Of a stretch of DNA of 64,000 bases, positions 1-11,889 are shown piece by piece. Position 1 is the first letter of the stretch. Each line of letters begins with the position of its first letter. Where the stretch lies: contig CM042565.1 in assembly GCA_023630585.1 (NCBI GenBank), forward strand, positions 9,851,513 to 9,915,512, written 5' to 3'. Both the position numbers and the translations under genes were made by a program. The notes below the pieces were generated by a model. That model saw only the letters and a list, made by a program, of their open reading frames with translations. It was not told the origin of the DNA and did not search any database. Source of the stretch: Cranoglanis bouderius (taxonomy: Eukaryota; Chordata; Actinopteri; Siluriformes; Cranoglanididae).

Positions 1-1264
1 ACGCAGTCTATAGAAACAAAGCTTAGACTGAGCATAGAGTACATCTGATTGAAGAGTCAAGGGAAAGGGTTAGGAAGTAAAAACAGTCTGCACAAGAGGA
101 AGCCAGCGCTGGTAAAACCTGCTTAACCTGAAACTCAGAACCCCTTACTGATGGCTAGGACTTGACAATTACAAACAGTCCTAGAAATGCCTTTTTTTTT
201 AAAAGCTTTTTTTCTGTTTATAAAATGTTTTTAAAACTATATAATAAATTCATTCCAGGTTTGGCCCATCAGTCAAAGACAAAGAGAAAATCAACTACAA
301 CATGGGTGTTATTACTAAACCTGCTCACCTGGATAACTTCCAAAAATACAAAAGCCAAGTAATACGAATATCAGAAAGAGTAAACAAACAGCTCAGATTG
401 CACAAATATTACACAAAATTATATCCCAATTCCAGGAGTTCCAGTATTGTTTGGTTTTGCATTAAAAACAACTTCAAATGAGATCACTTGAGTTAATAAC
501 AGTATTTATAAGAAATAAAGCAATTCTTATCCATCAACACGAATGTATTGTTTATTAATTTTATTCATGTTAATTAATGACTAACAGTAGCTCCAGTGTA
601 TCAGAGACTTTCACCCTGAATTTAAACGACGCTAGGTGAGCTAACCTTACCTAGCCTGCTAACCTGTTAGTCAACGGTAGCGTTCCAGTAAATGTTAATA
701 AGCGTAACATTATTAATAAGGTTTGTGCTCCTTGTAATCTTTCCCCAACCACCGACACCCAAATCAGTTTAATTATTCTTACCTGAAGTGTCACACCCGC
801 CATCTCTCTCTCTCTCTCTCTCGTGGTGTGTGTATGGGTGAAAAAAAAGTCAGGCAAAGCAGACGGTTTCGGTTTGTTTGTTGAACGCCTAGCCAAATAA
901 GTTACCTAGCTTTAAGAGGAGCTGGCTAGTCGTGTTTGAATAAAACAACTAACACCGCATGTCGATATAAATTGAAATAAAATCCTAGGAGCACGGTGGA
1001 AAATCTCGCCCACACATGACAACCACCAGTTGCCTCTCAAGGATGGAGGCTACAAATGACTGACAGACTGTTGCCGGTACTTTGGAAACTTTTCCCCCTT
1101 CTTTCCGTTTTCCTGAGGTTTGAAATTCCACTGACGCCTCCATGGAAAACGATTGGCTCCCGCACCTATCAATCACAAACACAGCCCAATGAACACAAGT
1201 CTTTTCCTGGGCTGTGGACAGATTTATGGAAATTAGCTGATTAGCAAATTCTTGTTTGTTTATG

Positions 1265-1760
1265 CTGCAGCGCTGTTGAATTCTCGACTCTGATTGGTCA
1301 GAAGGTGTTGATTAATTTTTATAACGGTGGCTCTGACAATAGTTCCGGCTACAATTCAAATCACAGGTTTATATATAAATGTGCTTGTTGTAATAAGTCA
1401 TGGTTTCTATAGTAACAGCTCATATAGAATACACAACTTTGTGTTTTATGGTCTCTGCATTTTCTGTCTTTATTACTTTCAAGAGAGAGGAAAAAGAGAG
1501 TCTGGAGAGGGAATGATAAAATTCCCTGAGTGATAACAGGAACTAACTTTTCTGGCGGATGTTCCACAACATTACATGTAACTATAAATGATTAAAAAGC
1601 ATGACATGTTATTCATTAATGAGTTTTTAAAAATGTGATCATCGGCAAAGTGTTGTGGTGTAAGAGGAATAAAAGACTTTGTGACATACTGTTACTGGAA
1701 AATAATAAACTTTTGGGTGGTAACAGTAAATTTGCTTCATGTCACGTGATAAAATGGCCA
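1265..1760 (+). repeat. Dispersed repeat, CTCTGATTGGTCAGAAGGTG family
   Basis: GCGCTGTTGAATTCTCGACT, CTGATTGGTCAGAAGGTGTT and TTTGTGACATACTGTTAC. Relatives, most in the opposite orientation, occur at 11890-12530, 28345-29120, 47290-48965, 55290-55700 and 56860-57790. No coding sequence; the class is unknown. Confidence 0.55.
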
Positions 1761-2477
1761 GGCTGGACTAATGTGTGTGTATATTTTTGTTGCCATATTT
1801 ACATTTATCTTGAAGCCAGTTCTTTTTTTTTTTTTTTTTTGCCTTGAGCATTAAGATGCAAACTTTTACCCAATCACGAGCCTGATATTCCTAATCAACT
1901 TATGACTTTTAAGCCATTTTTAGTCTCAATCCCTCACTGTTCACATACCATACTACAGCACACAAAGCGGTTACACGTTATAAGCTATAAGACCCAGTAC
2001 TCCATAAAGCTGTCTATAGTCTCGATTCTCACAGGCAAGTGCTGTATTATGTTTCAACCAAGCTAGTTATTCCCTGTGCTTTGTTTTTTGTTATCAGGAA
2101 AGCTAATATTTACTCAATTCCAGTCACACCAATGGCTTCTTTTCAGTACTAAAACAATTACACACACACACACACACACAATTCTGCAATACTACCCAGA
2201 GAGGTCAGTTGACCGAGCATAAGATGTTGTGGTTATATTTTAAAAAGTAATTTTATCTTTTTTTTTCCTTAATGAGCTCTTTCCAACTAACAAAATGCTG
2301 AATTAAAGGTAGCAGGTTAGTGTGTGTGTGTAAGTACAGAAACAGTATCAGATATCACATTAACACACAACACAGGATGAGATGTGTGCAGTATGTGCTA
2401 TTTGAATATTTACTTAAGCCATCACTGATGCTCAAGCAATATTCTCATGTCAAAGACATTACTATGCAAAACATGGT

Positions 2478-2479
<2 letters not shown>

Positions 2480-2538
<59 letters not shown>
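2480..2538. repeat. (TA)n microsatellite
   Basis: About 29 TA repeats. Region 1960-2690 otherwise holds a short (CA)n (2160-2180) and AT-rich unique sequence. Confidence 0.95.
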
Positions 2539-2539
<1 letters not shown>

Positions 2540-2693
2540 CAAATAAAAATAATTAATTATACACTGCAAAATATATAACTGACCAGATACTTTTGAGACT
2601 TACGATGTTCAATTAACTCTTAGTGTTCATTTGTGTCCAGTTGGATGTATAAACACTGTAGGTGTTAATTCGACACTGTGTAGATCACCTTCA

Positions 2694-2888
2694 CTTACAC
2701 TCAACGTCCACTTTAATAGGAACACCTGTACACCTGCTTATGCGGTTATCCAATTAGACAATCATGTGGCAGCAGCACAATGCATAAAATCATGCAGATA
2801 CAGGTCAAGAGCTTCAGTTAATGTTCACTTCAAGCAACAGAATGAGGAAACAATTGTGATCTGTGATTTTAACTGTGGCATAACGAGA
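2694..2888 (+). mobile_element. ATTAGGAACACC-family fragment
   Basis: CACTCAACGTCCACTTTAAT, then GGAACACCTGTACACC and the shared CATGTGGCAGCAGCACAATG segment. Truncated. Confidence 0.5.
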
Positions 2889-2901
2889 TAATCAATGTTA
2901 T

Positions 2902-2950
2902 TCACTTCACCAGTCAGTGGGATCAATGTTATGGCTATTCGATGTACTTT
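2902..2950 (+). repeat. Terminal scrap of the 51.3-kb mariner-like family
   Basis: CAGTCAGTGG, then AATGTTATGGCTATTCGATG, resembles the end of the element at 51349-52112. Only about 50 bp remain. Confidence 0.35.
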
Positions 2951-3954
2951 TCAAATGACTCTTTGCTAGGATCATAAAGAGGTCTGTTAGAGATTTTTTG
3001 AGTTAAATCATAACTTTGGCCACTAGAGGGTGCTATAAATAAAACTTTTCACAACTGCAACAAACCGGGCTCGATTGCAGAAAGCAACATTGAATAATGT
3101 AGGTTGAGATTCACCAAACGAAATCAAGTTCAGTTACCTCGCCAATTTATCCCATAAAATTAACCTGCAATATGGCAGGTGTAGAAGAGTAATCCTGGAT
3201 CTGCTTGCTGAAACGATGCGTGTTTAAACAGCGTCGGAAATGTTTTAACGTTTGAACTGCTGGTTAAAGTAAAGTTGTAAACCAGGTAAACCAGGGTAAG
3301 ATTAAACTCAACTCAAAGATAGTTAGCTAAGCCATAATTCCTGCTTCTTGAAACAAGACCCTGAACACTGTGCAATAAACACCGTTTAAGAGTTTAAACT
3401 GTATCTCAAATAAAGTGAAAATGAAATCACTTCAGTCCACGCTCTTACGTCAAACTAAGGCAGTTTTTTTTAACGATATAGTATTTTTCCAGTGACGTGT
3501 CCTGAACGAGTCGACTCTTTTAAACGAGTCGACTCTTTGAGCCGACTCTTGTAGGTGAACGTTGGAACTGACTCGCATTTTTTATTTTATTTGTTTTTAT
3601 TTTTTTATTTTAAACAAATAGATCCCGTGATCCTCACTGAAAATTCATCTGCATTTACGGATGCCGTGCAACTGCAAACATATTCATTAATGCAATATTA
3701 ATACCATAGCGATTAATGTATTATGTTAGCTAATGTTAGCAAATATGTAGAAACGTGCTATTTTATAGTATAATGCTATAAAGTACAATGCTATTTTGCT
3801 TATCACAACGAAATTTACGACTGATAGTCAAAGACCAAGAACTTTAGCTGGTTCTGGGGGAAACAAACTTGGCTTAAACTTAAAGGTCTCCAAACGGTGA
3901 GCTGAGCGGAACAAACTGGCTCACTAAACACAGCCGAAATTCACATCACCGGTA

Positions 3955-4110
3955 TTTTCCTTCTTGTCGTCGACTCGCGCTATCATCATAATCGAGACAC
4001 CACGCTCTTTTGTTTACAACGTAAGTCGCGCGCGTACGTCGTTACGTCGACAAAACACCTAGGAGAACGTCTTTACGTATTGACGTCACGTGCCTACTCC
4101 GCAGTAGTCA
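3955..4110 (+). promoter_or_regulatory. mtmr3: Probable mtmr3 promoter (CpG-rich, CRE and E-box)
   Basis: This is the most CpG-dense stretch in the first 12 kb, in contrast to the AT-rich flanks. It contains a perfect CRE palindrome (TGACGTCA, 4081-4088) overlapping an E-box (CACGTG, 4087-4092), plus several TCGCG/ACGTCG motifs at 4024-4050. It lies just upstream of a non-coding exon that ends in a strong donor at 4253. I see no TATA box, so an initiator/CpG-type promoter is inferred. The transcription start is not determined. Confidence 0.55.
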
Positions 4111-4253
4111 AAAGAGAGTTGGACGATGGCTGCTTAGAGTAGCTCTCGAGAGCGACCGTTTGCGCTTTGTTTTTTTTTTATTGTTTGATTTTTTCGATAT
4201 ATCGTCGAAAGAACTGCACAGAGCGGATCGTAACTGAAAAGGGCAGATTTCAG
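4111..4253 (+). other. mtmr3: mtmr3 5' UTR exon 1 (non-coding)
   Basis: The sequence following the CpG-rich block ends in CAG followed by the donor GTGAGTG at 4254. There is no long open frame from a convincing ATG here, and the coding ATG is in the next recognised exon 8.4 kb downstream. The left edge is approximate. That this exon joins the exon at 12694 is inferred from position and strand only. Confidence 0.45.
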
Positions 4254-5113
4254 GTGAGTGTGTGTGAGCAGGATGTTTGTGTTTAAGGCCTCCTCGGCCT
4301 GTTTGACGGGGTTCCGCCCTCCTCTGAGCCACAACAAAAAATACAAAGCTGCGTCTAAACCCGCATACTAGCGCACTAAATCTAAACACGGCCTCACTGT
4401 GCATGTTTTTCACACATACTACTGAGTATGGTAGTATGCGTGTTCCGAGACTGAGCTAACCGTGACAACCGGCGGATGTAGCTAAGTGGAAAAAGCTAAA
4501 TCCAGTGTTTTGATTATGTAAAGAAATAAACGAATAGCTTCGCTGCAGGGAGAAAATAAGTTTTAAACAGAAGTAAAGGGAATGTAATCTTTGTGCACTT
4601 TGTTTAAATATCTTCAAGCGGTGGTGCTTTAGCGTTAGTCGGCTAACAGGACAGTCCACAACCCGCCTGCCAAGGACGCACTCTGCCAAAACAAAACCGG
4701 CTGCCTTTTGCCTTTATCAGTATGAGTCACATTTTTGCAGGACGATACTAATTTATTTATCTGTAGCTGCAGCTTCTGCCCATGGGCGTGGCAGCAGGGG
4801 TGGCACAGAGGGGCAAGTTGCCACTGTCTGAAACGCTGATGCCATCCCTTAAAGGAAAACGCCACCCTGAAACACATTAAATATGATTATACTGAAACAT
4901 TTGCGATGTGTTTAGTGATTGTGGAGCTAATATGTTGGTTGCTGATGTATTTTCTTTATTTCCGTGAGAAGTCTGTGGTTGTGTGCCACTCTTACGTCAC
5001 AGGGGGACATTGGTAAGCAGTTACAATGGTGTTTAGTAGGAGATACAAATTTCAAACATGAAGGATAAGAGTCAGATTTCACTTATCTCCTAAAAACAAA
5101 AGCACAAGAGCTT

Positions 5114-5145
<32 letters not shown>

Positions 5146-6387
5146 GCTCTCTCTCTGTCTGTCTCGCTCTCTCTCTCTCACACACACACAATTTTCCAGT
5201 AATGTTCAATGTCATATTAATCAGTCACTGCAGGATTTTGCGATCGCAGAAATGAACACAAAATCAAGGAAAGTCCACAATATTCAGAGGAACTTTTAAA
5301 AATTACTGCAGATTTGGGCCAAGACACATCATGTGATGTCCTTACAACACGCATTCACTGAAAACTCTCAAAAAAACCACAAAAAACTCCACAAGTTGCA
5401 TTGCAAATTTTGAAAAAAGCCGCAGCAAAATCAAGCATTTTTGGCCGCAACAATAAAAAAAAAACTCGGACTTAATAACGAGAACTCAAATGCACTACAG
5501 ACAGCAAATGTATACAATGCGGTTGTGCTGATTAACACCAGAGGCTCAACTCGGCTAGTTAGTGATCCATGATATGACGAGCTCTATGAAGTTGATCGCG
5601 GTATCGGCATAAAAGTTGAAGCTTTGGAAGCCGACCTGTTTGAGCCGAGTGTACAGATGAGGAGGTGAGGGAGCCAGACAGTCTAAAGGACTAAAGTGCC
5701 GCTGCAGCAGTCTCTTTAGGTGGAGATGAAGAACGGGCCAAAGCTTACTGGCAGCACAATCATCAGGTAGTCCCATGGCATTGTAGGAATGCAGGAAACT
5801 GTTAACCAAAGTGAAAAAGACTAACATGTCAATGAAAAGTTTTTTTTTTTTTTTGGTTAGAATTTCATTACAAACTATATCTTGGACACATGCTAATTAT
5901 TAAGGTTAATATGCAAATCGTTCAAGTGGATTTTCCTTAATATGTGACCTCAAATCTCATCTCTGAGAGTCTGAGTACTGCTGTTCAAGTCATGAAAACT
6001 TAATGTATCATATCTACCCCAAAAAACCCAGATATCTTGTGCCACTCGCCCCTTTTGCCAGCTCATGTCTAAAAACCTGAACACAGCCCTGTTTCTGCCT
6101 GCAACACTAGAAGAGGGCACTTTTCTTACAGTTATGTGTTGTTGCATGTCATTCTTTTGATTCCTTACTGTTTGTAAATGACATGGTTGTGGTGATTTGG
6201 ATGTGACCGTATTTCAGACTGTGGGCTTTCAATCATATGTTCAACCCTATTTTTTGTTTTCATTGGCAAAATGAGACAAGAATAACTATGTACATCAATT
6301 ACCAAAAGGCAGCTATTCAAACCTGCTTGAAAGCATTTGTGTATCTGCATCTCGCCATATCACGTGTTATTAAAGGACCCCTCAGCA

Positions 6388-6620
6388 ATGTTTGTCCAGT
6401 TCAGTTCAATATCACTTGTATAACACTTTTAACAGACATTTTCACAACGCACACACTAATCCAGATATAGATTTAGATCTCTAATAGTATGTCAGAGGCA
6501 ACAATAGTAAGGGGAAAAACTCCCTGAGATGACCTGAAGAAGAAGAAACCTTGAGAGGAACAAGATTCAAAAAGGAACCCATCCATCACCGGGAAGTGAG
6601 ATTAGAAATCATTGCTCTTC
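6388..6620 (+). repeat. Dispersed repeat (TTCAATxTCACTTGTATAAC type)
   Basis: CAGTTCAATATCACTTGTAT AACACTTTTAAC, then AGGGGAAAAACTCCCTGAGA and AAACCTTGAGAGGAACAAGA, form a repeat seen widely between fish genes. Non-coding. Confidence 0.5.
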
Positions 6621-7130
6621 TACAACTGTATACTATAAAGTCAAACAGTACTGAGTGTGTTGAAAGGATGTTCAGTATGAGCATCATAGTCATTATGATT
6701 ACAGCAGCACTTCTGTAGGTTCAAATCTACAGTATCCAGGTGAGATTATCCACTCAAGCAAAGGTAAGACTTGGGCATAAACTGCTTTAGGGAAGTGCAG
6801 ATCTTTAGCATATCCATGTGGGACTATCCATGTGGGACCATCCACAGCAGCAGAAGATGAGTCACAAGTGCTGAAGTAGAGCATCAGGCTGAATCAGAGG
6901 AACCACAGCAATAGGAGCGTGTTGGGATCTGAGACTGGCATCATATTGGGTAGCGGGAGTACACGTACAGCATGTACATCTGGAGAGAGAGAAAACAGAT
7001 TAGTATGCTTTGATCATACAGTGGTTCAAAAGGGTGTACGTTGTGTACAGAGTGCAAGTCGGGACTTTAGCTTTGAACGAGGCAGATTATTTCACATAGT
7101 CTTTGTGCCACGGTGGCCTCCAGAGGCTAT

Positions 7131-7625
7131 GTCCACATTAATCTGGATAAATTTGCAAACACATCTTTTTCTCTATTTTTTGGACTTTTGTCCACACTGA
7201 GACGGCGTTTTTGTCCAGTGAAAATGCAGTTTTTGCGTTGTAGTGCGGACTGAGAACTGAGATATTCAAAAACGATGAGGTATTTTTAGTCATGTGACGC
7301 AGTCATGTGAGCCTTCAACTCAAACAAGATGGTGGACGATGTTGTACTGCAGTTGTTGTTGTATCCAGTTTGATAGCTTTGTTAAAGATAAATGTCACTT
7401 CGTACAACCTTCAGATTGCATTTTTAAATAAACAGCTGAAGGAAATGACTCAGGCCAAAGCTTATTACAGTTTTAAGCATGTGCAGTATAGGGATGTAGG
7501 TTAAGCGTTTTCAGATGTTTCAGCGTGGACGAGCAATTTTTGGAAAACTTTGAAAACGCCAGTGTAGACGGAGAGCGTTTTAAAACGGAAATGCAGTTTT
7601 CACATCCATCCTGATTAATGTGGAC
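7131..7625 (+). mobile_element. MITE-like element with 18-bp inverted ends
   Basis: The left end GTCCACATTAATCTGGAT and the right end ATCCTGATTAATGTGGAC are inverted copies (one mismatch) 495 bp apart. The interior has GCGTTTT/AAAACGC stretches near both ends and no coding sequence. It is in the first mtmr3 intron. Confidence 0.6.
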
Positions 7626-8196
7626 GTTAGAGTTAGATTATGTGACCACATGGACAAATCTAGGGTGCCAGAGAAGATGATTTGCTTGCCCACTTGCTGC
7701 TGTTGTTGCCTTACCCTACATTTACACTCACACCAGCAAGTGAAGAGTCTCCAGTCCATTCGTTTTCTGTATACATGCAGGATACAGAGCTGCGATTTCA
7801 GCAACAGTGCTAAGTGACAAAGTAACAGTGCCTGACTTGAGATAAATAAGCAAATAAAAAATAAATAAATAAATAAACGTAAAGTGACATCCAAAGGATT
7901 GGCTCGAATAATTGCGCAGATCAATCTTATAGCGCAGGTTTTTTAAAAATTCCTCACTCGCAACATTAGTTCCTGCCTGCAATGGGAACCGTTTACTGTT
8001 TGATGCACAAAAAAGTAAGAAAAACTTGTAACCGTGGTTTCGTCTTATCCTGTTATATATGCAACCCTCTCATTAAATGTGTGTAGAGGCATTTGGAAGG
8101 AAGTAGCACAAAATTGCTGCCTGTGGTGAGGGTACATAGCTAGTACAGTTTGCTTGCTTTGCTAATCTGCCAATGCTACTGGTCCCAAGCCTAGCA

Positions 8197-8795
8197 TCTA
8201 TCCATCCATCCATCCATTTTCTGTAACGCTTGTCCTATGCAGGGTCACGGGGAGCCTGGAGCCTATCCCAGGGAACTCGGGGCACAAGGCGGGGGACACC
8301 CTGGACAGGGGGCCATCCCATCACAGGGCACAATCACACACACATTCACACACTCCGGACATTTTGGAAATGCCAATTAGGACAGTCCGAGACCCATTTC
8401 ACAGCTCACGTGCAGAGCGAAAACAAATATGGCGGAAGGCGGACGTGAAGCTGAGGAGAAGTTTATCGCTAAAAGAGGAGCCTGGTGTTTGGATTTTTAC
8501 TGTTGTTTTTTTTTTTTTTTATTCTTTTATGTAATTGGTATATTTTAGGAGCCTATCTGATGATGGGTAAGTTTTACTTTTAGATCAATGTTTGTGTTTC
8601 TGAGGCTCTCAAGACTGCATGCAGCCATCACTTTGCGTTATCGCAATAAATACCAGAAAATATCGTGATATAGTTTTAAGTCCATATCGCCCATCCCTAC
8701 CCTTCAGCCTACAATGCATGTCTTTGGACTGAGGAAGGAAACCGGAGTAGACGGAGGAAACCCCTGAAGCATGGGGAGAAAATGCAACCTAGAAA
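8197..8795 (+). repeat. Retroelement-type repeat interrupted by a hAT-like insertion
   Basis: CCATCCATCCATTTTCTGTA, GGGTCACGGGGAGCCTGGAG and CACACTCCGGACA belong to a very common fish repeat. It breaks near 8380, resumes at about 8705 (CAGCCTACAATGCATGTCTT) and continues to GGGGAGAAAATGC. The insert ends in GTCCATATCGCCCATCCCTA, a hAT-type terminus, and contains MAEGGREAEEKFIAKRGAW, like a BED-finger start. Confidence 0.6.
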
Positions 8796-9086
8796 AATTT
8801 TCTAATTTCTAATAAAAAAAAACAAAAAAAACGACAACTTTTGTATGTGTATGTGATCTGTTTGTCAAATAGCATTTTGTTTTTGGCAACATACAGAATA
8901 TCAGACTGTCACTGATGGGTTAATTATCATCCAGGCCAGACTTTTATCACACTTCAGCACTAATGCAAGAGTCATATGATCCTGTTGGTTAAAGCCCTCC
9001 TCTGTATTACGAGCACTAAACCAACTGCCTCTCTGGACGGCGTTTTATAAATCAACAATCTGTGATCTGTTTGTGTGGTTGCGGCA

Positions 9087-9090
<4 letters not shown>

Positions 9091-9125
<35 letters not shown>
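9091..9125. repeat. Poly(T) tract
   Basis: 35 consecutive T, probably the tail of an old - strand retroposon or simple sequence, in mtmr3 intron 1. Confidence 0.85.
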
Positions 9126-9929
9126 CTGGAAGGGAAAAACCCTTACACCATTACACGGTGAGGCTTGTATTTAAAGTCTTTTCACAGCATATCTGTTTTG
9201 TGCGATTATAATGACATGGTGTTGCTTTATGAGATGTAGATGCGTGTGTATTATTTATTTTATTTTTTTTCCATCCAAACACACTCCCTGCAGAGTAACC
9301 TTTATTATTGCATAACACATTGAATTAGGTGTGCTGTGTTTATCTGATGATGAGTTGAGTATGGAGCTTTCTTAGTGGAAGTCCAGGTTCAAAGGTCAAA
9401 CACCAACCACGGGTCAGTGTTATGGTCATCGTGGTGCAGTCAGAGGAATTCATGCTCTGCAGGAATTCATCCTCCTGTTTCGTGCGTTTGTGTCATGTAC
9501 TGTTGGTGCTAATCAAGGCCAGTTTGCGTGTATGAATCAGCAGTGGTCACCGGAAAGACAGCGGCTTCTCTGATTGGCTGTTCAGTGCACAAGAAGGGAA
9601 ATGGAAACGAGCAAAGAATACTCAACAAGGCAACTTCTGCTTTAGGTAGCCCTGTTTTCTTTTGTAGTGAAATGGCTGAAGGGAATGTTTTAGTTTTGAG
9701 CAGAGCATTTAATCAGATTCACAATGAGATGAAAACGACAGATGTACCATGTATGCTAGACCACTGGTACACCATAGACGGGCAACTATTTCAATATACA
9801 AGTATAGCAGTAAGCAATCTGGGATAATTTGTGGGTGCTTCTAATTTCTTTCGTTTCACTTCATTCTTTCCTTTCCTCTTTTCTGAGAGTGCAATGAATG
9901 AAAACAAGGACAGGAGGAATTGAGGACGA

Positions 9930-10080
9930 GTGTACTTGCTGTGTTTTAGGGAGGAGGGAGGAAACCAGAGGAAACCCACATGGACACGGGTAGAATATGT
10001 GTAACTCCATACAGACAGTAACCCAAGATCAAGAAATGGGACCCTGGACTCACTGCACCACCATTTTAGTCTGTACAAGA
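9930..10080 (-). repeat. Reverse copy fragment of the 30-kb retroposon-like repeat
   Basis: GGAGGGAGGAAACCAGAGGA AACCCACATGG, and CCATACAGACAGTAACCC, are the reverse complement of the central part of the family at 30.0 kb. Confidence 0.45.
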
Positions 10081-11675
10081 TTTTAATAGGACTTCTCTTG
10101 GGTGCCGTTCATTGGTGCAAATTCAGGCACATCCAAAGTTTTTATTTGTACTGTTGTAGCTTAGTGGTTGGCACGTAGGTTTACCTCACATATTACAACA
10201 AAAATGACTTCTGCATACAAAACACTTGTGTCTTCGCTCTAGATGCTTCCTTCCTAATCTGAACCTTCTTAATAGAGGACTCCATTAAGTGGACTCGTGG
10301 ATTTTGGAATCATGGAGGCATCAATCTGAGTGTTGGGAATCGCACTTTGGTCTTCTGGTTTTCTTGTTGGGACAACTCATCACAGAAGACATGATGTGAT
10401 TATCTTGGATGGTTCTTGTTTGGCGAATCATGGCACTAAGACAGGAACAATGGTTTCGGACTGTTCATCAGGATCTCTGCAATCCAATGTGTTGATATTT
10501 CTGCAGCTCCACCAGTGGGAATGGTTGTGTTTTCCTGGCCGTGTGTGTGTATGCAGGGTCCACTACACGTGCGTGTCTGATGTTGACATTATCTCCTCCG
10601 GGACTCACCTGGCATCTCGCATCAGATCAGATAACACGCAGCCCAGCAGGTCTGCTCCGGGGTCAGCCGTTTCCCACTGCAGTGCTACGGCAAAACACTT
10701 GGGTCAAGTCTCTTGTAGTTTTAAGGCAGAGACAAGATGCATAAGGTATGAAGTGCTTCTTGAGTGAACACATCACATGGGTGGGAATTCTCTTCGGCTT
10801 CAGTAGCTTAATCATATTTTTTTCTGCCTGCTTGGTATAGTTATAGTTAGACTCTGTGCCAGAATGTAGCCGTGTATAAAGAGCTTGAGGCTGCCTTCAT
10901 TTGTATGGAGACAAATAAAGCAAACTGGAGCGTGGGAACACTGGCATGATACTTTTGAAGGTGTGTCTCAAAGATGCAGTGTTCTGAAGAAAGTTCTGAT
11001 ATGCACAAATCATAAATTCCTTAGCTAGCCCAATGAGAGAGTTAAAGTTGCCTAAAAAGTAGCTAACGTAATATAAGATCATATGCTGACCTAGTGCATT
11101 AATACAGGCTAAGGGAAAAGAATGAGTCTATGATTATTATACTCTTCTGACAAAGTTTGTGCCCTCAACAAAAAGTCAGCAAGTCATTGGCAAAAATCTT
11201 GGCTGTGAGATTTGTTCTGTGCTTGCATCGCAGGTTAAAGATATTACTAGAGACTGCTCTCGATTTTGCGTGGTTTCTTCAGTATTTCCACATACGCCAC
11301 TGACATGGTGATGACAGTATGATTTGTCTTATCAAATAACGTGCATTTTCCTTTCTGTTTTATCTGTTCAAATATTCAACACTTGAATGTTTTAAACAAA
11401 TTTTTGCCTTCAGCTAATAAGTGTGAGTCTTTTTCATAAATCATTCCTTATCACGAACCAGTGTTATTATGGAAATAGTATGCTGATCCACCAGCAGTGT
11501 AGTTTCTCTTCACATGGATTTTTATCAACTACAAATAAAGAATAGTGCTACTGGGTTTAGTGATTTCCACCACAACCTTTAGCTAAACTGGACTTTTTTT
11601 TTTTTTTTTTTTTTGAAGAAAAAGGTAATAGTAAGGAATAACACATGATGGACCATACATACTGGGATGATATGC

Positions 11676-11856
11676 AGTAGTAACTCAGTGGTTAAGATAC
11701 TGGACTGCTGATTGGAAGGTTGAGAGTTCAAATCCCAGCACTGCCACCGTTGGGCCCTTGAGCAAGGCCTTTAACCCTCGACTGTGCCGTTGTATAAATT
11801 TAAGTCGCTCTGGATAAGGGCATCTGCCAAATGCCTTGAATGTAAATGTGATACGG
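11676..11856 (+). mobile_element. tRNA-derived SINE
   Basis: The head resembles a tRNA gene: A-box-like AACTCAGTGGTTAAG and B-box GGTTGAGAGTTCAAATCCC. The tail CGCTCTGGATAAGGGCATCT GCCAAATG is the conserved 3' domain of many fish SINEs, and it ends in AATGTAAATG repeats. It is not a functional tRNA: the cloverleaf is incomplete. Confidence 0.75.
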
Positions 11857-11889
11857 CCATGGCGCCATGTATTGTTTTTGTATAACAGC

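Larger units (their letters stand above)
1..3954. other. Upstream region without a confirmed gene
   Basis: AT-rich sequence with the repeats listed separately. A block at 600-1200 has several CCAAT/ATTGG motifs and a possible tiny - strand first exon (783-803). An odd GAGTCGACTCTTT repeat lies at 3508-3560. No supported coding exon. Confidence 0.5.

Noticed and set aside
2320..2556. 78-codon open frame running into Ile-Tyr repeats
   Set aside because: The Ile-Tyr part is the (TA)n microsatellite; similar artefacts occur at 22764-23099, 30557-30956 and 49585-49984.
4635..4877. 80-codon - strand open frame near the promoter
   Set aside because: No family resemblance and no start context. It lies in GC-richer DNA near the promoter, where random frames are longer.
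5555..5827. 90-codon - strand open frame in mtmr3 intron 1
   Set aside because: It looks protein-like in composition but has no recognised domain and no clear splice partners. I could not support a gene.
10330..10767. 145-codon open frame on the + strand
   Set aside because: It has no recognisable domain, no family resemblance and no flanking splice or promoter logic, and lies inside mtmr3 intron 1. Best taken as chance.
11700..11770. tRNA gene candidate with A- and B-box-like sequences
   Set aside because: The acceptor stem and anticodon arm do not fold and a conserved SINE tail follows, so it is a tRNA-derived SINE, not a gene.
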